Origin: Bradyrhizobium ottawaense
Lineage (GTDB): Bacteria; Pseudomonadota; Alphaproteobacteria; Rhizobiales; Xanthobacteraceae
Assembly (NCBI RefSeq): GCF_900099825.1
Contig: NZ_LT629693.1
Coordinates: 3,359,001 to 3,423,000, forward strand
Reading direction: 5' to 3'
DNA: 64,000 bases
Part shown: positions 54,820 to 63,430 of the stretch, one piece after another
Position numbering within the stretch: the stretch's first letter is position 1
Layout of the letters: the number at the start of each line of letters is the position of its first letter
Notes under the pieces: generated by a model
Database searches by the model: none
What the model saw: only the letters and a program-made list of their open reading frames with translations
What the model was told of the DNA's origin: nothing
Translations under genes and position numbers: made by a program

Positions 54820-55834
54820 CCGCTCCCAAACGGCCATGGCTCGAGAGATCCGTGAGATCCCGACGACGGCTGAGCGACTTCTGGCAGAACAGGCCTCAAT
54901 CATAACAGTCGCAAATCGCATCAGACAGGCCGATCCGCGCGTCGTTGTGATTTCAGGCCGCGGGAGCTCCGGGAATGCTGGAACACTCCTTCGCTACCTG
55001 TTTGAAGCGCGGGCAGGTTTACTCGTTTCCACCTCAGCTCCGTCGGTTATGACAACCTACGAACAATCGATTGACATGCGGAACGCCGTTTTCATCGTCA
55101 TATCACAATCCGGTCGAAGCCCGGATCTCGTGATGGGGGCCCAATCGGCAAGAAAAAATGGAGCGCTGACAATTGCAATTGTGAACGATTTGACCTCCCC
55201 CGTTGCCTTGGCCTGCGAATTGACGCTGCCGATTGGCGCCGGCCTGGAGCGTTCAGTCGCAGCCACAAAATCGGTTGTCCTTTCAATGATGATAGGTGCG
55301 CAACTCGTTGCATCGCTTACCTCCAATGATGATTTGATGGAAAAGATCAGGCAGCTCCCACAAAGATTTAGTGACGCACTTACCTGCGATTGGTCGGCAT
55401 GGAGCAGCAGCCTAGCGGCAGCACGTGCTGGGTTTGTAATTGGGCGCGGGTTTGGATTAGGATCGGCGCGCGAGATCGGGCTTAAGGTCGCCGAAACCAT
55501 GCGGCTACCAACGTTAAGCTATAGCGCAGCAGAGGTGAGGCATGGTCCCCTCTCCTGTGCTACCGTTGAGACGCCATTTCTCGTCCTAAGGCAGAACGAC
55601 GGATCGTCTGCGATGGTGGATACCTTAATCGCCGATCTTCGCGCCAGGAACCTGAATGTCTTTTCCGTAGGGGATTCAGGCGGCACACTCCCTTGGATAG
55701 GAAACGACGATCCGATTTGCGATGCAATTACGATGTTGCTGCCAGCCTATGCCGCCGTAGAGCAGGCCGCACGAGATCGCGGTTTCGATCCAGACAATCC
55801 GCCAAATCTCACCAAAATTACAGAAACAATGTAA
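54806..55834 (+). CDS. Tandem SIS-domain protein, probable glucosamine-6-phosphate deaminase (NagB-II/GlmS-like)
   Basis: 342 residues with two SIS domains: VVVISGRGSSGNAGTLLRYL and VFIVISQSGRSPDLVMGA in the first, GFVIGRGFGLGSAREIGLKV and SAAEVRHGPLS in the second. There is no glutaminase domain, so it is not a full GlmS. In amino-sugar operons this form is the NagB-II deaminase that converts glucosamine-6-P to fructose-6-P, the last step after NagA. The start lies inside the end of murQ (14-base overlap); ATG 54836 is a possible alternative. Confidence 0.85.
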   Translation: MIDDDRSQTAMAREIREIPTTAERLLAEQASIITVANRIRQADPRVVVISGRGSSGNAGTLLRYLFEARAGLLVSTSAPSVMTTYEQSIDMRNAVFIVISQSGRSPDLVMGAQSARKNGALTIAIVNDLTSPVALACELTLPIGAGLERSVAATKSVVLSMMIGAQLVASLTSNDDLMEKIRQLPQRFSDALTCDWSAWSSSLAAARAGFVIGRGFGLGSAREIGLKVAETMRLPTLSYSAAEVRHGPLSCATVETPFLVLRQNDGSSAMVDTLIADLRARNLNVFSVGDSGGTLPWIGNDDPICDAITMLLPAYAAVEQAARDRGFDPDNPPNLTKITETM

Positions 55835-55855
55835 TCGATGGCCATCGCGGCGACG

Positions 55856-57052
55856 CTAGATCAGGGAATGCAAAGCCTTGACCGCGGCTTCGCGAGTCTC
55901 GACAGGAACAAATAGGTTTACCGAATGCGGTGACAAAACATATTTGTCGGCGATAATTCCGTGATGTTGCAGAATCTGAATTGCCTTAAAGGGCAGGTCT
56001 GAAGAAACACCGCCGAAGCAAGTCAAGCTCACAGAACTTAAAGTCTCGCGCTGTTTGCGTAAGTCTTTGGTCCTTTCCACCGTTCGCAGCAGAGTGTCGA
56101 GCGACTCCGCGTCGCAAGTCATCATAATGCGCGTTTTTCCGGCAGTGAAAGCTGAAGCGAGAAGTTGCGGCCAAGGTAAGCCGTTCTCTTTGAGATGCCG
56201 CGCGAACTTCTCAAAACCTTGATTGAGATCTGACGAATCGATCTCAACATGCTCAACGCGAGCCATTGAGTTGACGGCCAAAACCTTTCCGCTTTCCATT
56301 CCTGCAACCCCTTTCATGACTTGCGTGCTGTGTTCTTCGCCGCCGCCCCATTTTTTTAGAACCAAGGGCACATTTTGGCTTTGTGCCAGCTCCACGCTGC
56401 GAAAATGCAAAACCTTCGCACCCCAAAAACACATTTCGGATAACGATGCAAAATCCAATTGGCGTATGGACTTTGCATTCGCCACGATGTGCGGATCGGC
56501 CGAGCAAACTCCGTCGACCTCTTTGATAATTTCACAGCAGTTAGCTTTTAACACCGCGGCTATGGCGACCGCAGTAGTGTCGCTGCCGCCCCGACCCAGT
56601 GTGGTGATTTCTTTGGTCACCGGATTCACGCCCTGAAAGCCCGCTAAAACCACGATGCGTCCGCGATCGAGTTCTTCGCGCACGCGAACGGGCCGCACAT
56701 CTAAGATGCGCGCGGAGGAATGGGATTCGTCGGTCATCACTCCGGCTTGGCTGCCGGTAAAACTAATCGCCGGCACGCCTAGATCAGACAGCGCCATGCT
56801 CATTAAAGACATGCTGATGCGCTCACCCGCGGTTAGTAACATATCGAGTTCACGGCGATTTGGATGCGAGCTCACTTGATACGCGGTCTTAACAAGTTCG
56901 TCGGTGGTCTTACCCATCGCTGAAACGATCGCCACAACACGATGGCCACGGCTATGCAAATCGGCGAGACTGCTTGCGACCGCGCGAATTTTTGTCGGCG
57001 TTTCAAGACAGGCGCCGCCGTACTTTTGCACGATGATCGGATTGATGCGCAT
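55856..57052 (-). CDS. Aspartate kinase, divergent stand-alone form
   Basis: 398 residues. Aspartokinase features are the N-terminal VQKYGGACLETPTKI (normally KFGGTSV), VSAMGKTTDELVK, GERISMSLMSMAL, TLGRGGSDTTAVAIA and EVDGVCSADP. The C-terminal 140 residues have the spacing of two ACT domains (SVSLTCFGGVSSDLPFKAIQ), so feedback by lysine or threonine is likely. The phosphate loop has ACLE where most have TSV. Its codon choice is markedly more AT-rich than that of any neighbour, a sign of transfer. It is not linked to other lysine/threonine or ectoine genes and converges on the SIS gene. It may be a second aspartokinase serving a special product. Confidence 0.85.
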   Translation of the reverse strand: MRINPIIVQKYGGACLETPTKIRAVASSLADLHSRGHRVVAIVSAMGKTTDELVKTAYQVSSHPNRRELDMLLTAGERISMSLMSMALSDLGVPAISFTGSQAGVMTDESHSSARILDVRPVRVREELDRGRIVVLAGFQGVNPVTKEITTLGRGGSDTTAVAIAAVLKANCCEIIKEVDGVCSADPHIVANAKSIRQLDFASLSEMCFWGAKVLHFRSVELAQSQNVPLVLKKWGGGEEHSTQVMKGVAGMESGKVLAVNSMARVEHVEIDSSDLNQGFEKFARHLKENGLPWPQLLASAFTAGKTRIMMTCDAESLDTLLRTVERTKDLRKQRETLSSVSLTCFGGVSSDLPFKAIQILQHHGIIADKYVLSPHSVNLFVPVETREAAVKALHSLI

Positions 57053-57394
57053 TTTACCTACCGGAGAATGCCCTGAAGGCGGACCTACATACCAGCGCGA
57101 ACGAACTATCAGGTGGCTCTAAGCCCTTTCGGAATGCGAATGCGATAGTTGTGAACGCCCCTTCCCCATCCGCCGCGGCGCCGCGGCAAGGTGTGGGGCA
57201 AGGAGCCTTGACGCGCCAAGCTTTCGGCATTCAACAATTGCAAAGATTCCAGGCTTCGTTAGGGCCTCCCGTTGACGAAGTTGACTGCATCCTACACCGC
57301 TCATTGCGTCGTGATTGTCCAGTTCTGCCCGAGAATCGGCCGGCGCTGGAACTGCCACCTCTACCGCTCAGTGGGATCGAAATTTGTCTCCGCT

Positions 57395-57443
57395 GAAAGT
57401 CTCCCCAAAACGGGAGTTTTTGCGGTTTTGGCTGGAGACTTTC
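57395..57443. repeat. Imperfect inverted repeat GAAAGTCTCC ... GGAGACTTTC
   Basis: GAAAGTCTCCCCAAAAC (57395-57411) pairs with GTTTTGG, CT bulge, GGAGACTTTC (57425-57443), giving a 17-bp stem with a two-base bulge. Further GTCTCC/GGAGAC words flank it (57386 and two near 57474-57500). It may be a binding-site cluster or a remnant of an element end. Confidence 0.6.
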
Positions 57444-57567
57444 GGGAGGTTCTCGCTAGAGTTGCCGTTTTTCGGAGACTGAGAGACTAACCGGAGACGC
57501 AAGAAAAGCCTAAAAATACGGGATTTTCGTCCAAAATATGCTCGCTATCTATAGTTGAGCGAGTGGT

Positions 57568-57592
57568 TGGCTGGGGCGGAAGGGAGCGAACC
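57568..57592 (-). other. tRNA-Gln-like 3' end fragment (tRNA pseudogene or att remnant)
   Basis: TGGCTGGGGCGGAAGGGAGC then GAACC reads, on the minus strand, as the T-arm and acceptor end of a tRNA finishing CGCCCCAGCCA, as I remember for alphaproteobacterial tRNA-Gln. The TpsiC loop has one changed base and the rest of a cloverleaf cannot be drawn, so no functional tRNA is claimed. Confidence 0.35.
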
Positions 57593-57864
57593 TTGATATG
57601 GTGCCTCGAAATCTGGTGCTCTTGCCTGTTCGAGAGGAGTTGCTGAACCTCATTGCATCAGAACTCACAAGCATCTCGAAACACTCGAATTTCGAGAGCC
57701 GTACCGAATCCGTAGAGTCCAGAGCTCTAGAGAGAAATGAGCCATTCGGAGAAGAAGGTGAGGATTCTTGCTGATTAGAGGTCCGGAACTCCCATCAAAA
57801 ATTGCTGCCAATACTGCGGTAAATTACCAACATCCTACCGCGGAGAAGCGATGGCTCCGACGAA

Positions 57865-57946
57865 GCTGGCGGAGAGAGTGTCAGTCAATCCCCATTGAAA
57901 GATCAAGCATTTTCGACCTTCCTAGACCAAAACCCACCGTTTGAGC
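57865..57946. repeat. 82-bp direct repeat, right copy (island boundary candidate)
   Basis: GCTGGCGGAGAGAGTGTCAG to GTTTGAGC matches 47078-47159 in the same orientation. The copies enclose about 10.8 kb, which coincides with the lower-GC segment. The first bases again resemble a tRNA-Ser 3' end (TGGCGGAGAGAGTG). Confidence 0.65.
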
Positions 57947-58097
57947 TACCGACGGAAATTGAAGGGCCGGGCCAGAACTGGATGAGCCACCATCAGATTC
58001 CGCGACTGGACGGCGATCAGGCTGAGCGGTGCGACGGCAATTTGCCTTTCGCAAGTCGCTTGGTGGCATCGCCAATGGAAATAGATCGCGCCGTCGC

Positions 58098-59327
58098 TCA
58101 CGGCGCGCTCAGCAAACCTCCCAACTTTTCGTACTTCTCACCCTTGAACTGCATCAGTTGAAACTGCTTGATCGGAACGTAGTCATTCGGGCTCGTGTTC
58201 ATCGTGATGCCTGGAATAAGCAATGGCGCGGCGAAGCCGTTCAGGCTAGTTGCCTGCCGAAGCACGTTCACCCGGGTCAAATCGTCTCCGCATCGACGGA
58301 TGACATGCGTCGTGGTCGCCGCGATCGTGTAGCCGGCAGAATACAGAGCGTCATCGCGGTCGGCGTCTGGCACATAACGATCCAGGAAGCCCATATATTC
58401 TTTCATGTCCGGCTCGGCGGCCCAGAGCGGGTTGCCGGGATCCTGCCGCGCAGAAAGCGCCAGCACGCCTTGAGCGTTCTCGAAGCCCGCCGGGCTCAAT
58501 GTGGCTCGCGCCGAGGAATTTCCAGTGCCGAGAAACACCTGGGGTTTCCAGTTGAGCGCAGCCATCTTCCGCAGTGCCTGGACGGCCATCTTGGGTATTG
58601 TGACGAGAAGGACAGCGTCCGCGTCTGCCGCCTTCATCTGGACGGTTTGAGAGTCGACGGTGGGGTCGGTTGCGTAGTAGGTCAGTTCGGAAATGATCTT
58701 GGAAGCTCGCGATCCCAAGCCTGCTTTGAACCCGGCCAAAGTCGCCTTGCCGGCATCGTCGTTCTGGTAGAGGACTGCGATCTTGGCACTCGGAAAGGTG
58801 CTCGCGATATACCGGCCGAGCACGCCGCCTTCCATTTCGTATGTCGTGCCACTCACCATGGTCCATGGATAGTTGGCGGGATCTGACAATTTGCTTGCCG
58901 CAGCAGCGAGGAACAGCTGGGGGACTTTGCGAGCATTCATGTATTTCTGAACGGCGATGTTGCCCGGCGTCCCCATTGCTCCCGCAATGAACAGGATCTC
59001 GTCGCTTTCCACAAGCCGCCGGGCAGCTTCCACGGATTTCGGGGGGCTGTAGGCGTCGTCGTAGTTGATGAAGACGATCTTGCGTCCGTTGATTCCGCCC
59101 TGTTCGTTGATCATTCCAAAGTAGGCCTTCATGGCGTACGCAAGCACGCCGAACGAAGAGACGGGTCCACTCAGCGGACCGAATTGTCCGATACGGATTT
59201 CGCTGTCGTTCGCGCCCGGGTCATATGAACCGGCCGCACGACTGGCTTGTCCAATCAGACCAGTCGCGACGCTGATCGCTGCGCCGCCGAGCAGCGTCCG
59301 CCGATCGAATTTCACTTTTCTTCCCAT
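58098..59327 (-). CDS. ABC transporter substrate-binding protein, LivK type, Tat-exported
   Basis: 409 residues. The N-terminus MGRKVKFDRRTLLGGAAISV has a twin-arginine motif (RRTLLGG), suggesting Tat export, unlike its Sec-exported paralogues at 14370 and 24713. The mature part (GANDSEIRIGQFGPLSGPVS, YDDAYSPPKSVEAARRLVES, VSGTTYEMEGGVLGR) is a Peripla_BP_6 receptor. It is the last gene of a six-gene operon, 13 bases after the nitronate monooxygenase-like gene. It probably binds the acid that the operon degrades; no permease genes are included. Confidence 0.9.
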   Translation of the reverse strand: MGRKVKFDRRTLLGGAAISVATGLIGQASRAAGSYDPGANDSEIRIGQFGPLSGPVSSFGVLAYAMKAYFGMINEQGGINGRKIVFINYDDAYSPPKSVEAARRLVESDEILFIAGAMGTPGNIAVQKYMNARKVPQLFLAAAASKLSDPANYPWTMVSGTTYEMEGGVLGRYIASTFPSAKIAVLYQNDDAGKATLAGFKAGLGSRASKIISELTYYATDPTVDSQTVQMKAADADAVLLVTIPKMAVQALRKMAALNWKPQVFLGTGNSSARATLSPAGFENAQGVLALSARQDPGNPLWAAEPDMKEYMGFLDRYVPDADRDDALYSAGYTIAATTTHVIRRCGDDLTRVNVLRQATSLNGFAAPLLIPGITMNTSPNDYVPIKQFQLMQFKGEKYEKLGGLLSAP

Positions 59328-59340
59328 GGCCCGTTTACCT

Positions 59341-60312
59341 TCAGGAGAAGCCGCTCGTTGAGGCGGCTTCGTATTGTTCGGCGACTTCTGCCACTAGCTC
59401 CGCGGCCCCTGTGATCGAGCGCACGCCTGAAACGGCGTGACCCGCGCTCCAGACTTCGAGCCACCGCCGCGGTCCATCGGGTTTCGTGCCGCCAAATTTT
59501 TGCTTGGCGCGCGCCTCGGATACGGACTCGTCGAGGTTTGAGGGGTCGAGCCCGGCAGCCAAAATCGAGGGCCGCAGCATGTTGGCATCGAGGCCCGTAA
59601 AAGCCCTTGTCAGCATGACATCATCGAGTGTGCTGTCGACCAGCATCTGACGATAGGCATCACCCGCCATGCTCTCCCGCGCGGCAATGAAGCGCGTGCC
59701 CATGTAGGCGAGGTCGCAGCCGAGCACGCGCGCCGCCGCTAGCGAAACGCCGTCAGTGATGCCGCCCGCAAGGACGATGGGGCCATCGAACATGGCGCGA
59801 ACCGCACGAACAAAGGCAAACGGATTAACCCAACCGGTTTGACCGCCAGCTCCCGCGGTCAGCAAAATCAAGCCGTCTACACCGGCTTCGATGGCCTTCT
59901 CGGCATGGCGCAGCGAGGCGATGTCGGCGAACACGAGACATCCGACGTCGTGCAGTGGCTCGATAGCTGCGGACGGCGATCCCACGCTGGTGATCACAAT
60001 CTCCACCTTGTGGCGTACGAGACAGGCAAGATCGTCCTTGAACCTTGCTTGTCGGATGATGAGGTTCGGACAGTACGGCGCGGCCGCTCCAGCCAGATAC
60101 GCGAGATCATGCTCGATGCGAGTTAGCCAATGATCGAGCTCCTCGACCGATTGCGCGTTGGCCGTGGGAAACGCGCCAATCGCTCCCGAGCGGCAAACCG
60201 TCGTCACGAGATCTACCCCGGAGACGCGCAACATGGGCGCGACGATCAGGGGCAGCCTCAGCCGAGATCCGATCGCGGCGGGTAATCTGCTTGTTCGGGA
60301 AAGTGCATCCAC
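59341..60312 (-). CDS. Nitronate monooxygenase (2-nitropropane dioxygenase) family flavoprotein
   Basis: 323 residues of an FMN TIM-barrel. The start strand LRLPLIVAPMLRVSG, the AGGITDGVSLAAARVLGCDL phosphate-binding strand-loop and YMGTRFIAARES are family marks. Nitronate monooxygenases oxidise nitroalkanes such as 3-nitropropionate, but many family members act in other flavin reactions such as enoyl reduction. In this operon of acyl-CoA enzymes a nitro acid or an unusual reduction step are both possible. It begins two bases after the enoyl-CoA hydratase stop. Confidence 0.85.
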   Translation of the reverse strand: MDALSRTSRLPAAIGSRLRLPLIVAPMLRVSGVDLVTTVCRSGAIGAFPTANAQSVEELDHWLTRIEHDLAYLAGAAAPYCPNLIIRQARFKDDLACLVRHKVEIVITSVGSPSAAIEPLHDVGCLVFADIASLRHAEKAIEAGVDGLILLTAGAGGQTGWVNPFAFVRAVRAMFDGPIVLAGGITDGVSLAAARVLGCDLAYMGTRFIAARESMAGDAYRQMLVDSTLDDVMLTRAFTGLDANMLRPSILAAGLDPSNLDESVSEARAKQKFGGTKPDGPRRWLEVWSAGHAVSGVRSITGAAELVAEVAEQYEAASTSGFS

Positions 60313-60314
60313 AG

Positions 60315-61088
60315 CTATCTGCCTTTCCAGACTGGCTTGCGCTTCTCAGCGAATGCTTTCAGACCTTCCTGCCGGTCTTCTGACTTCAGTGCGCGTTCGG
60401 CGATCGGCATTTGCGACGTCCAAGCGATCTCATCGGTCCAGTTGAACGCCTGGAACATGATCTCCTTGGAAGCAGCAAGAGCGGTAGGACCATTGGCAAG
60501 CAACTCGTTGCCTAGCTTGATGGCGGCTTCCAGCGCTTGCCCGGACTCGACCAGGCGATTGACTAGTCCCCAGCGCTCGAAGAAATCGGCGGTTCTGAAA
60601 CCGCCCGTCAGCGCGAGCTCCATCGCAACGTGATACGGAATGCGCTTGGGCAGCCTGAACAGACCACCGCCGATCGCGACCACGTTGTGCCTAACTTCCG
60701 GCAAGCCCATCTTGGCATCTCGCGCCGCGATGATCAGGTCACAGGAGAGACAAAGCTCAAGGCCGCCGCCCACCGCGTAACCCTCGACGGCGGCGATCAG
60801 CGGTTTGCGAGGCGGACGACGAAAAAGTCCGAACCCGCCGCGGTTGGTCGTAGCGCGTTCGCCCCGCATCGCGGCTTTCAAATCCGCGCCGGCCGAAAAG
60901 TTGCCGCCCGCGCCGGTTATGACGCCGAGGAAGAGATCGTCCTCCGCGTCCAGCCGGTCCATGGCCGCGCAGATGCCTTGTGCGAGCGCGGCATTGCACG
61001 CGTTCCTGGCCTCCGGACGGTTGAGGGTCACAATGAGGATATGTCCTCTCCGCTCGGTCAAGACCACCTGTTCACTCTCCCCCGTCAT
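60315..61088 (-). CDS. Enoyl-CoA hydratase/isomerase family protein
   Basis: 257 residues of the crotonase fold. The oxyanion-hole loops are GNFSAGADLKAA and AAVEGYAVGGGLEL, and both hydratase glutamates seem present (GGGLELCLSCD and MGLPEVRHNVV), so hydration of a 2-enoyl-CoA is chemically possible. The C-terminal AEKRKPVWKGR ending is typical. It is separated by nine bases from the SDR gene upstream, inside the six-gene operon. Confidence 0.9.
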   Translation of the reverse strand: MTGESEQVVLTERRGHILIVTLNRPEARNACNAALAQGICAAMDRLDAEDDLFLGVITGAGGNFSAGADLKAAMRGERATTNRGGFGLFRRPPRKPLIAAVEGYAVGGGLELCLSCDLIIAARDAKMGLPEVRHNVVAIGGGLFRLPKRIPYHVAMELALTGGFRTADFFERWGLVNRLVESGQALEAAIKLGNELLANGPTALAASKEIMFQAFNWTDEIAWTSQMPIAERALKSEDRQEGLKAFAEKRKPVWKGR

Positions 61089-61097
61089 CGATCTACC

Positions 61098-61889
61098 TCA
61101 GAGCGCAAAGGTGAAGCCGCCATTTACCGGATAGGTTTGTCCGGTGATCCAGGGACTCGCGTCGGAGGCGAGAAACAGGACCATGTTGGCGACGTCGGTG
61201 GGCTTGCCCGGACGGCGGATGACGTACTTTTCCAATATCTTCTTCGCCCTCTCGGGATCGGCTTGCAGCCGCGCCTCGATTGCGGGCGTTGCTGTCGCGG
61301 CGATCGCGACGCAATTTGCCGTGATCTGATACCGTCCAAGCGACCGCGCCACCGCGCGCATGAATCCCGCAGCGCCGGCTTTGGCGCCGGAATACACGTC
61401 AAGGCCTGCTTCGCCTGCGCGCCCGGCGTCCGATATGATGGTGATGATGCGTCCGCCCTTGCGCTCAATCATGCCGGGAATGCACGCCGACGCGCAATTG
61501 ATCACGCCATAGAGGTTGACGCGGATGAAGCTGTCCCAAGCCGCAGGTCCCGTTTCCCAAAAGGGCTTGCGAGCATCGGGGTCTGGATCAGCTCCGGAGT
61601 TGCCGGCATTGTTGACGAGAACGTCGATGGGGCCGAACGCTTTCTCGGCTTTGCCCACCATCTCCTTGACCGACGCGAGATCGGTGACGTCGGCCTGCAC
61701 CGCTATCGCCTTGCCTCCACCATTCTTGATCTCGTTCGCGACCGCTTCCGCTCGATCGAGAAAATAATCGTTCACTACGACGCCTGCGGCCCTGTGAGCA
61801 GCAAAATGCAGCGCGATCTGACGTCCGACGTTCTGGCCGGCTCCGGTGATGAGGGCCACCTTGCCTCCGAGATCGAGCAAATCACTCAT
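61098..61889 (-). CDS. Short-chain dehydrogenase/reductase (SDR)
   Basis: 263 residues from ATG 61889, which overlaps the ligase stop (ATGA); the open frame further upstream is inside the ligase. The cofactor loop is LITGAGQNVGRQ, the NNAG motif is present in VLVNNAGNSG, the catalytic serine lies in IITIISDAGRAGEAG and the tyrosine/lysine pair in DVYSGAKAGAAGF. It is probably a 3-hydroxyacyl-CoA dehydrogenase or alcohol dehydrogenase following the hydratase step in the operon. The NAD or NADP preference is uncertain. Confidence 0.9.
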   Translation of the reverse strand: MSDLLDLGGKVALITGAGQNVGRQIALHFAAHRAAGVVVNDYFLDRAEAVANEIKNGGGKAIAVQADVTDLASVKEMVGKAEKAFGPIDVLVNNAGNSGADPDPDARKPFWETGPAAWDSFIRVNLYGVINCASACIPGMIERKGGRIITIISDAGRAGEAGLDVYSGAKAGAAGFMRAVARSLGRYQITANCVAIAATATPAIEARLQADPERAKKILEKYVIRRPGKPTDVANMVLFLASDASPWITGQTYPVNGGFTFAL

Positions 61890-63430
61890 ATGTTCCGGTC
61901 CTTTCCCTTCCAGAAGGGTTCGCGCAAGTCGCGCTTGAGAAGCTTGCCCATCGTGTTGCGCGGCAGTTCTCCGACGATGGATAGTTTTTTCGGCCGCTTG
62001 TAGGAGGCAAGGTGATCGCGACAAGAATCGAGGATCGCGCTCTCGCTCGCGGTGTGGCCCGGCTTCAATTCACAGAATGCCATCACCTGTTCGCCGAACT
62101 CGTCGTCAGGGATGCCGATCACGGCAGCGTCCTGGACATCCGGATGTCTGAGGATCGCAGCCTCAATCTCAGCCGGGTAAATGTTCACGCCACCTGAAAT
62201 GATCATGTCCTTGGCGCGGTCGGTGATGAACAGATAGCCCTCGTCGTCGAGCATCCCGACGTCACCAACACGGAAGAAGCCGTTCGCATCGAGAGTATCG
62301 GGTCCGAGCGGCTGACCGTTCAGATAAGCGTGTATCGTCAGAGGAGTTCGAACCCAGATCTCGCCCGACCGGTTGCGGGGAAGCTCTCTGCCTTCGGAGC
62401 CACGGATGCTGATATCGACGTGCTTGTGAGGCAACCCACTCGATCCCGGCTTCTTCTCCTGCATTTCGGGCGGCAGGTAGCTGATCATCCCGACCTCGGT
62501 GGCGCCGTAGCCCTCGCCCAAAACACTGGGACCGAAGTATTCGATAATCCATTTCTTTAGCTCATACGAGACCGGCGCCGCACCGACGGAGAGAGCGCGG
62601 ATGGATGAAGCATCGTAGGAGTCCAGCACTGCGCGCGGCAGCGCGGCAATGCGTTTGTACATCGTAGGAACGCCGACCCAATTGGTGACACGATACTGTT
62701 GGATGAGCTGCAGCGCCCGCTCCGGATCGAACCGTCGGAGCAGGATCGTGGGATTGCCAAGCCGAATCGCGTTCCAGACCTGAGAGGGTCCCGCACCATG
62801 ATGCAGTGGAAGCGTGAGGAGATTGACGCCGCCTACCTCTCCCCTTCGAGTTCGCGCAACATCAGCGAGATACTCGATGCCGGCGGGATCCGATTCGATC
62901 GGAGGCTTCGCAACCCCTTTCGGCAGGCCAGTCGTTCCTGACGTGTAGAGAATGAGGGGCGGGCGACTATTTGCGAACCGGGCTGGTTCGGCAGATGCGT
63001 TCAGCAGGTCAGCGAAATCGACGAAACCGGGCGCCGGCCGATCGATCGACACTGCGAGCTTGATCGGAAGCCCGTCAAAGGCCGGCAGGAGTGCTGACGG
63101 ATCTTCGTCATCACAAACAAAGACCTTTGCTCGACTGTTCGATAAGACGTACTGGGTTTCGGTCGGCGTTAACCGCCAGTTGAGCGCGAGCAAGCAACAA
63201 TCCAGCTTCGCGAGCGCCTCGCTCAATATCGGCCACTCAATGCGGATCTGCGTCCGTAGCACCACGATGTCGCCAGCGACGACGCCCTTCGCAGCCATGC
63301 CGTTCGCCAGGCTATTAGCCTTCTCGTTCAATTCGGCCCATGTGAGGCGACGATCTCCTTCGATGAAGGCTAATCCACTCGGATTGCTCGCCGCCCAGGC
63401 TTCAACCGTATTCGCTTGCGCAGTGCTCAT
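61886..63430 (-). CDS. AMP-dependent acyl-CoA synthetase/ligase
   Basis: 514 residues from ATG 63430 (MSTAQANTVEAWAASNPSGL), overlapping the TetR stop (ATGA). ANL motifs are LILYTSGTTGLPKGVAKPP, GEGYGATEVG, GDVGMLDDEGYLFITDRAKD with IISGGVNIYPAEIE, and the lysine motif NTMGKLLKRDL. It activates the carboxylic acid that the hydratase and SDR then process. It is the first structural gene behind the regulator. Confidence 0.9.
   Translation of the reverse strand: MSTAQANTVEAWAASNPSGLAFIEGDRRLTWAELNEKANSLANGMAAKGVVAGDIVVLRTQIRIEWPILSEALAKLDCCLLALNWRLTPTETQYVLSNSRAKVFVCDDEDPSALLPAFDGLPIKLAVSIDRPAPGFVDFADLLNASAEPARFANSRPPLILYTSGTTGLPKGVAKPPIESDPAGIEYLADVARTRRGEVGGVNLLTLPLHHGAGPSQVWNAIRLGNPTILLRRFDPERALQLIQQYRVTNWVGVPTMYKRIAALPRAVLDSYDASSIRALSVGAAPVSYELKKWIIEYFGPSVLGEGYGATEVGMISYLPPEMQEKKPGSSGLPHKHVDISIRGSEGRELPRNRSGEIWVRTPLTIHAYLNGQPLGPDTLDANGFFRVGDVGMLDDEGYLFITDRAKDMIISGGVNIYPAEIEAAILRHPDVQDAAVIGIPDDEFGEQVMAFCELKPGHTASESAILDSCRDHLASYKRPKKLSIVGELPRNTMGKLLKRDLREPFWKGKDRNI

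Larger units (their letters stand above)
57053..58097. other. 1045-base gene-free region at the right edge of the low-GC segment
   Basis: No supported gene. It holds an imperfect hairpin with GTCTCC/GGAGAC words (57395-57443), a tRNA-Gln-like 3' fragment (57568-57592, minus), a CTCGAAA/TTTCGAG hairpin (57675-57696) and the right copy of the 82-bp direct repeat (57865-57946). The mix of tRNA-like ends and repeats suits the scar of an integrative element. Confidence 0.5.

Noticed and set aside
60630..62003. 457-codon plus-strand frame opposite the hydratase and SDR genes
   Set aside because: Antisense to two genes with complete catalytic residues.
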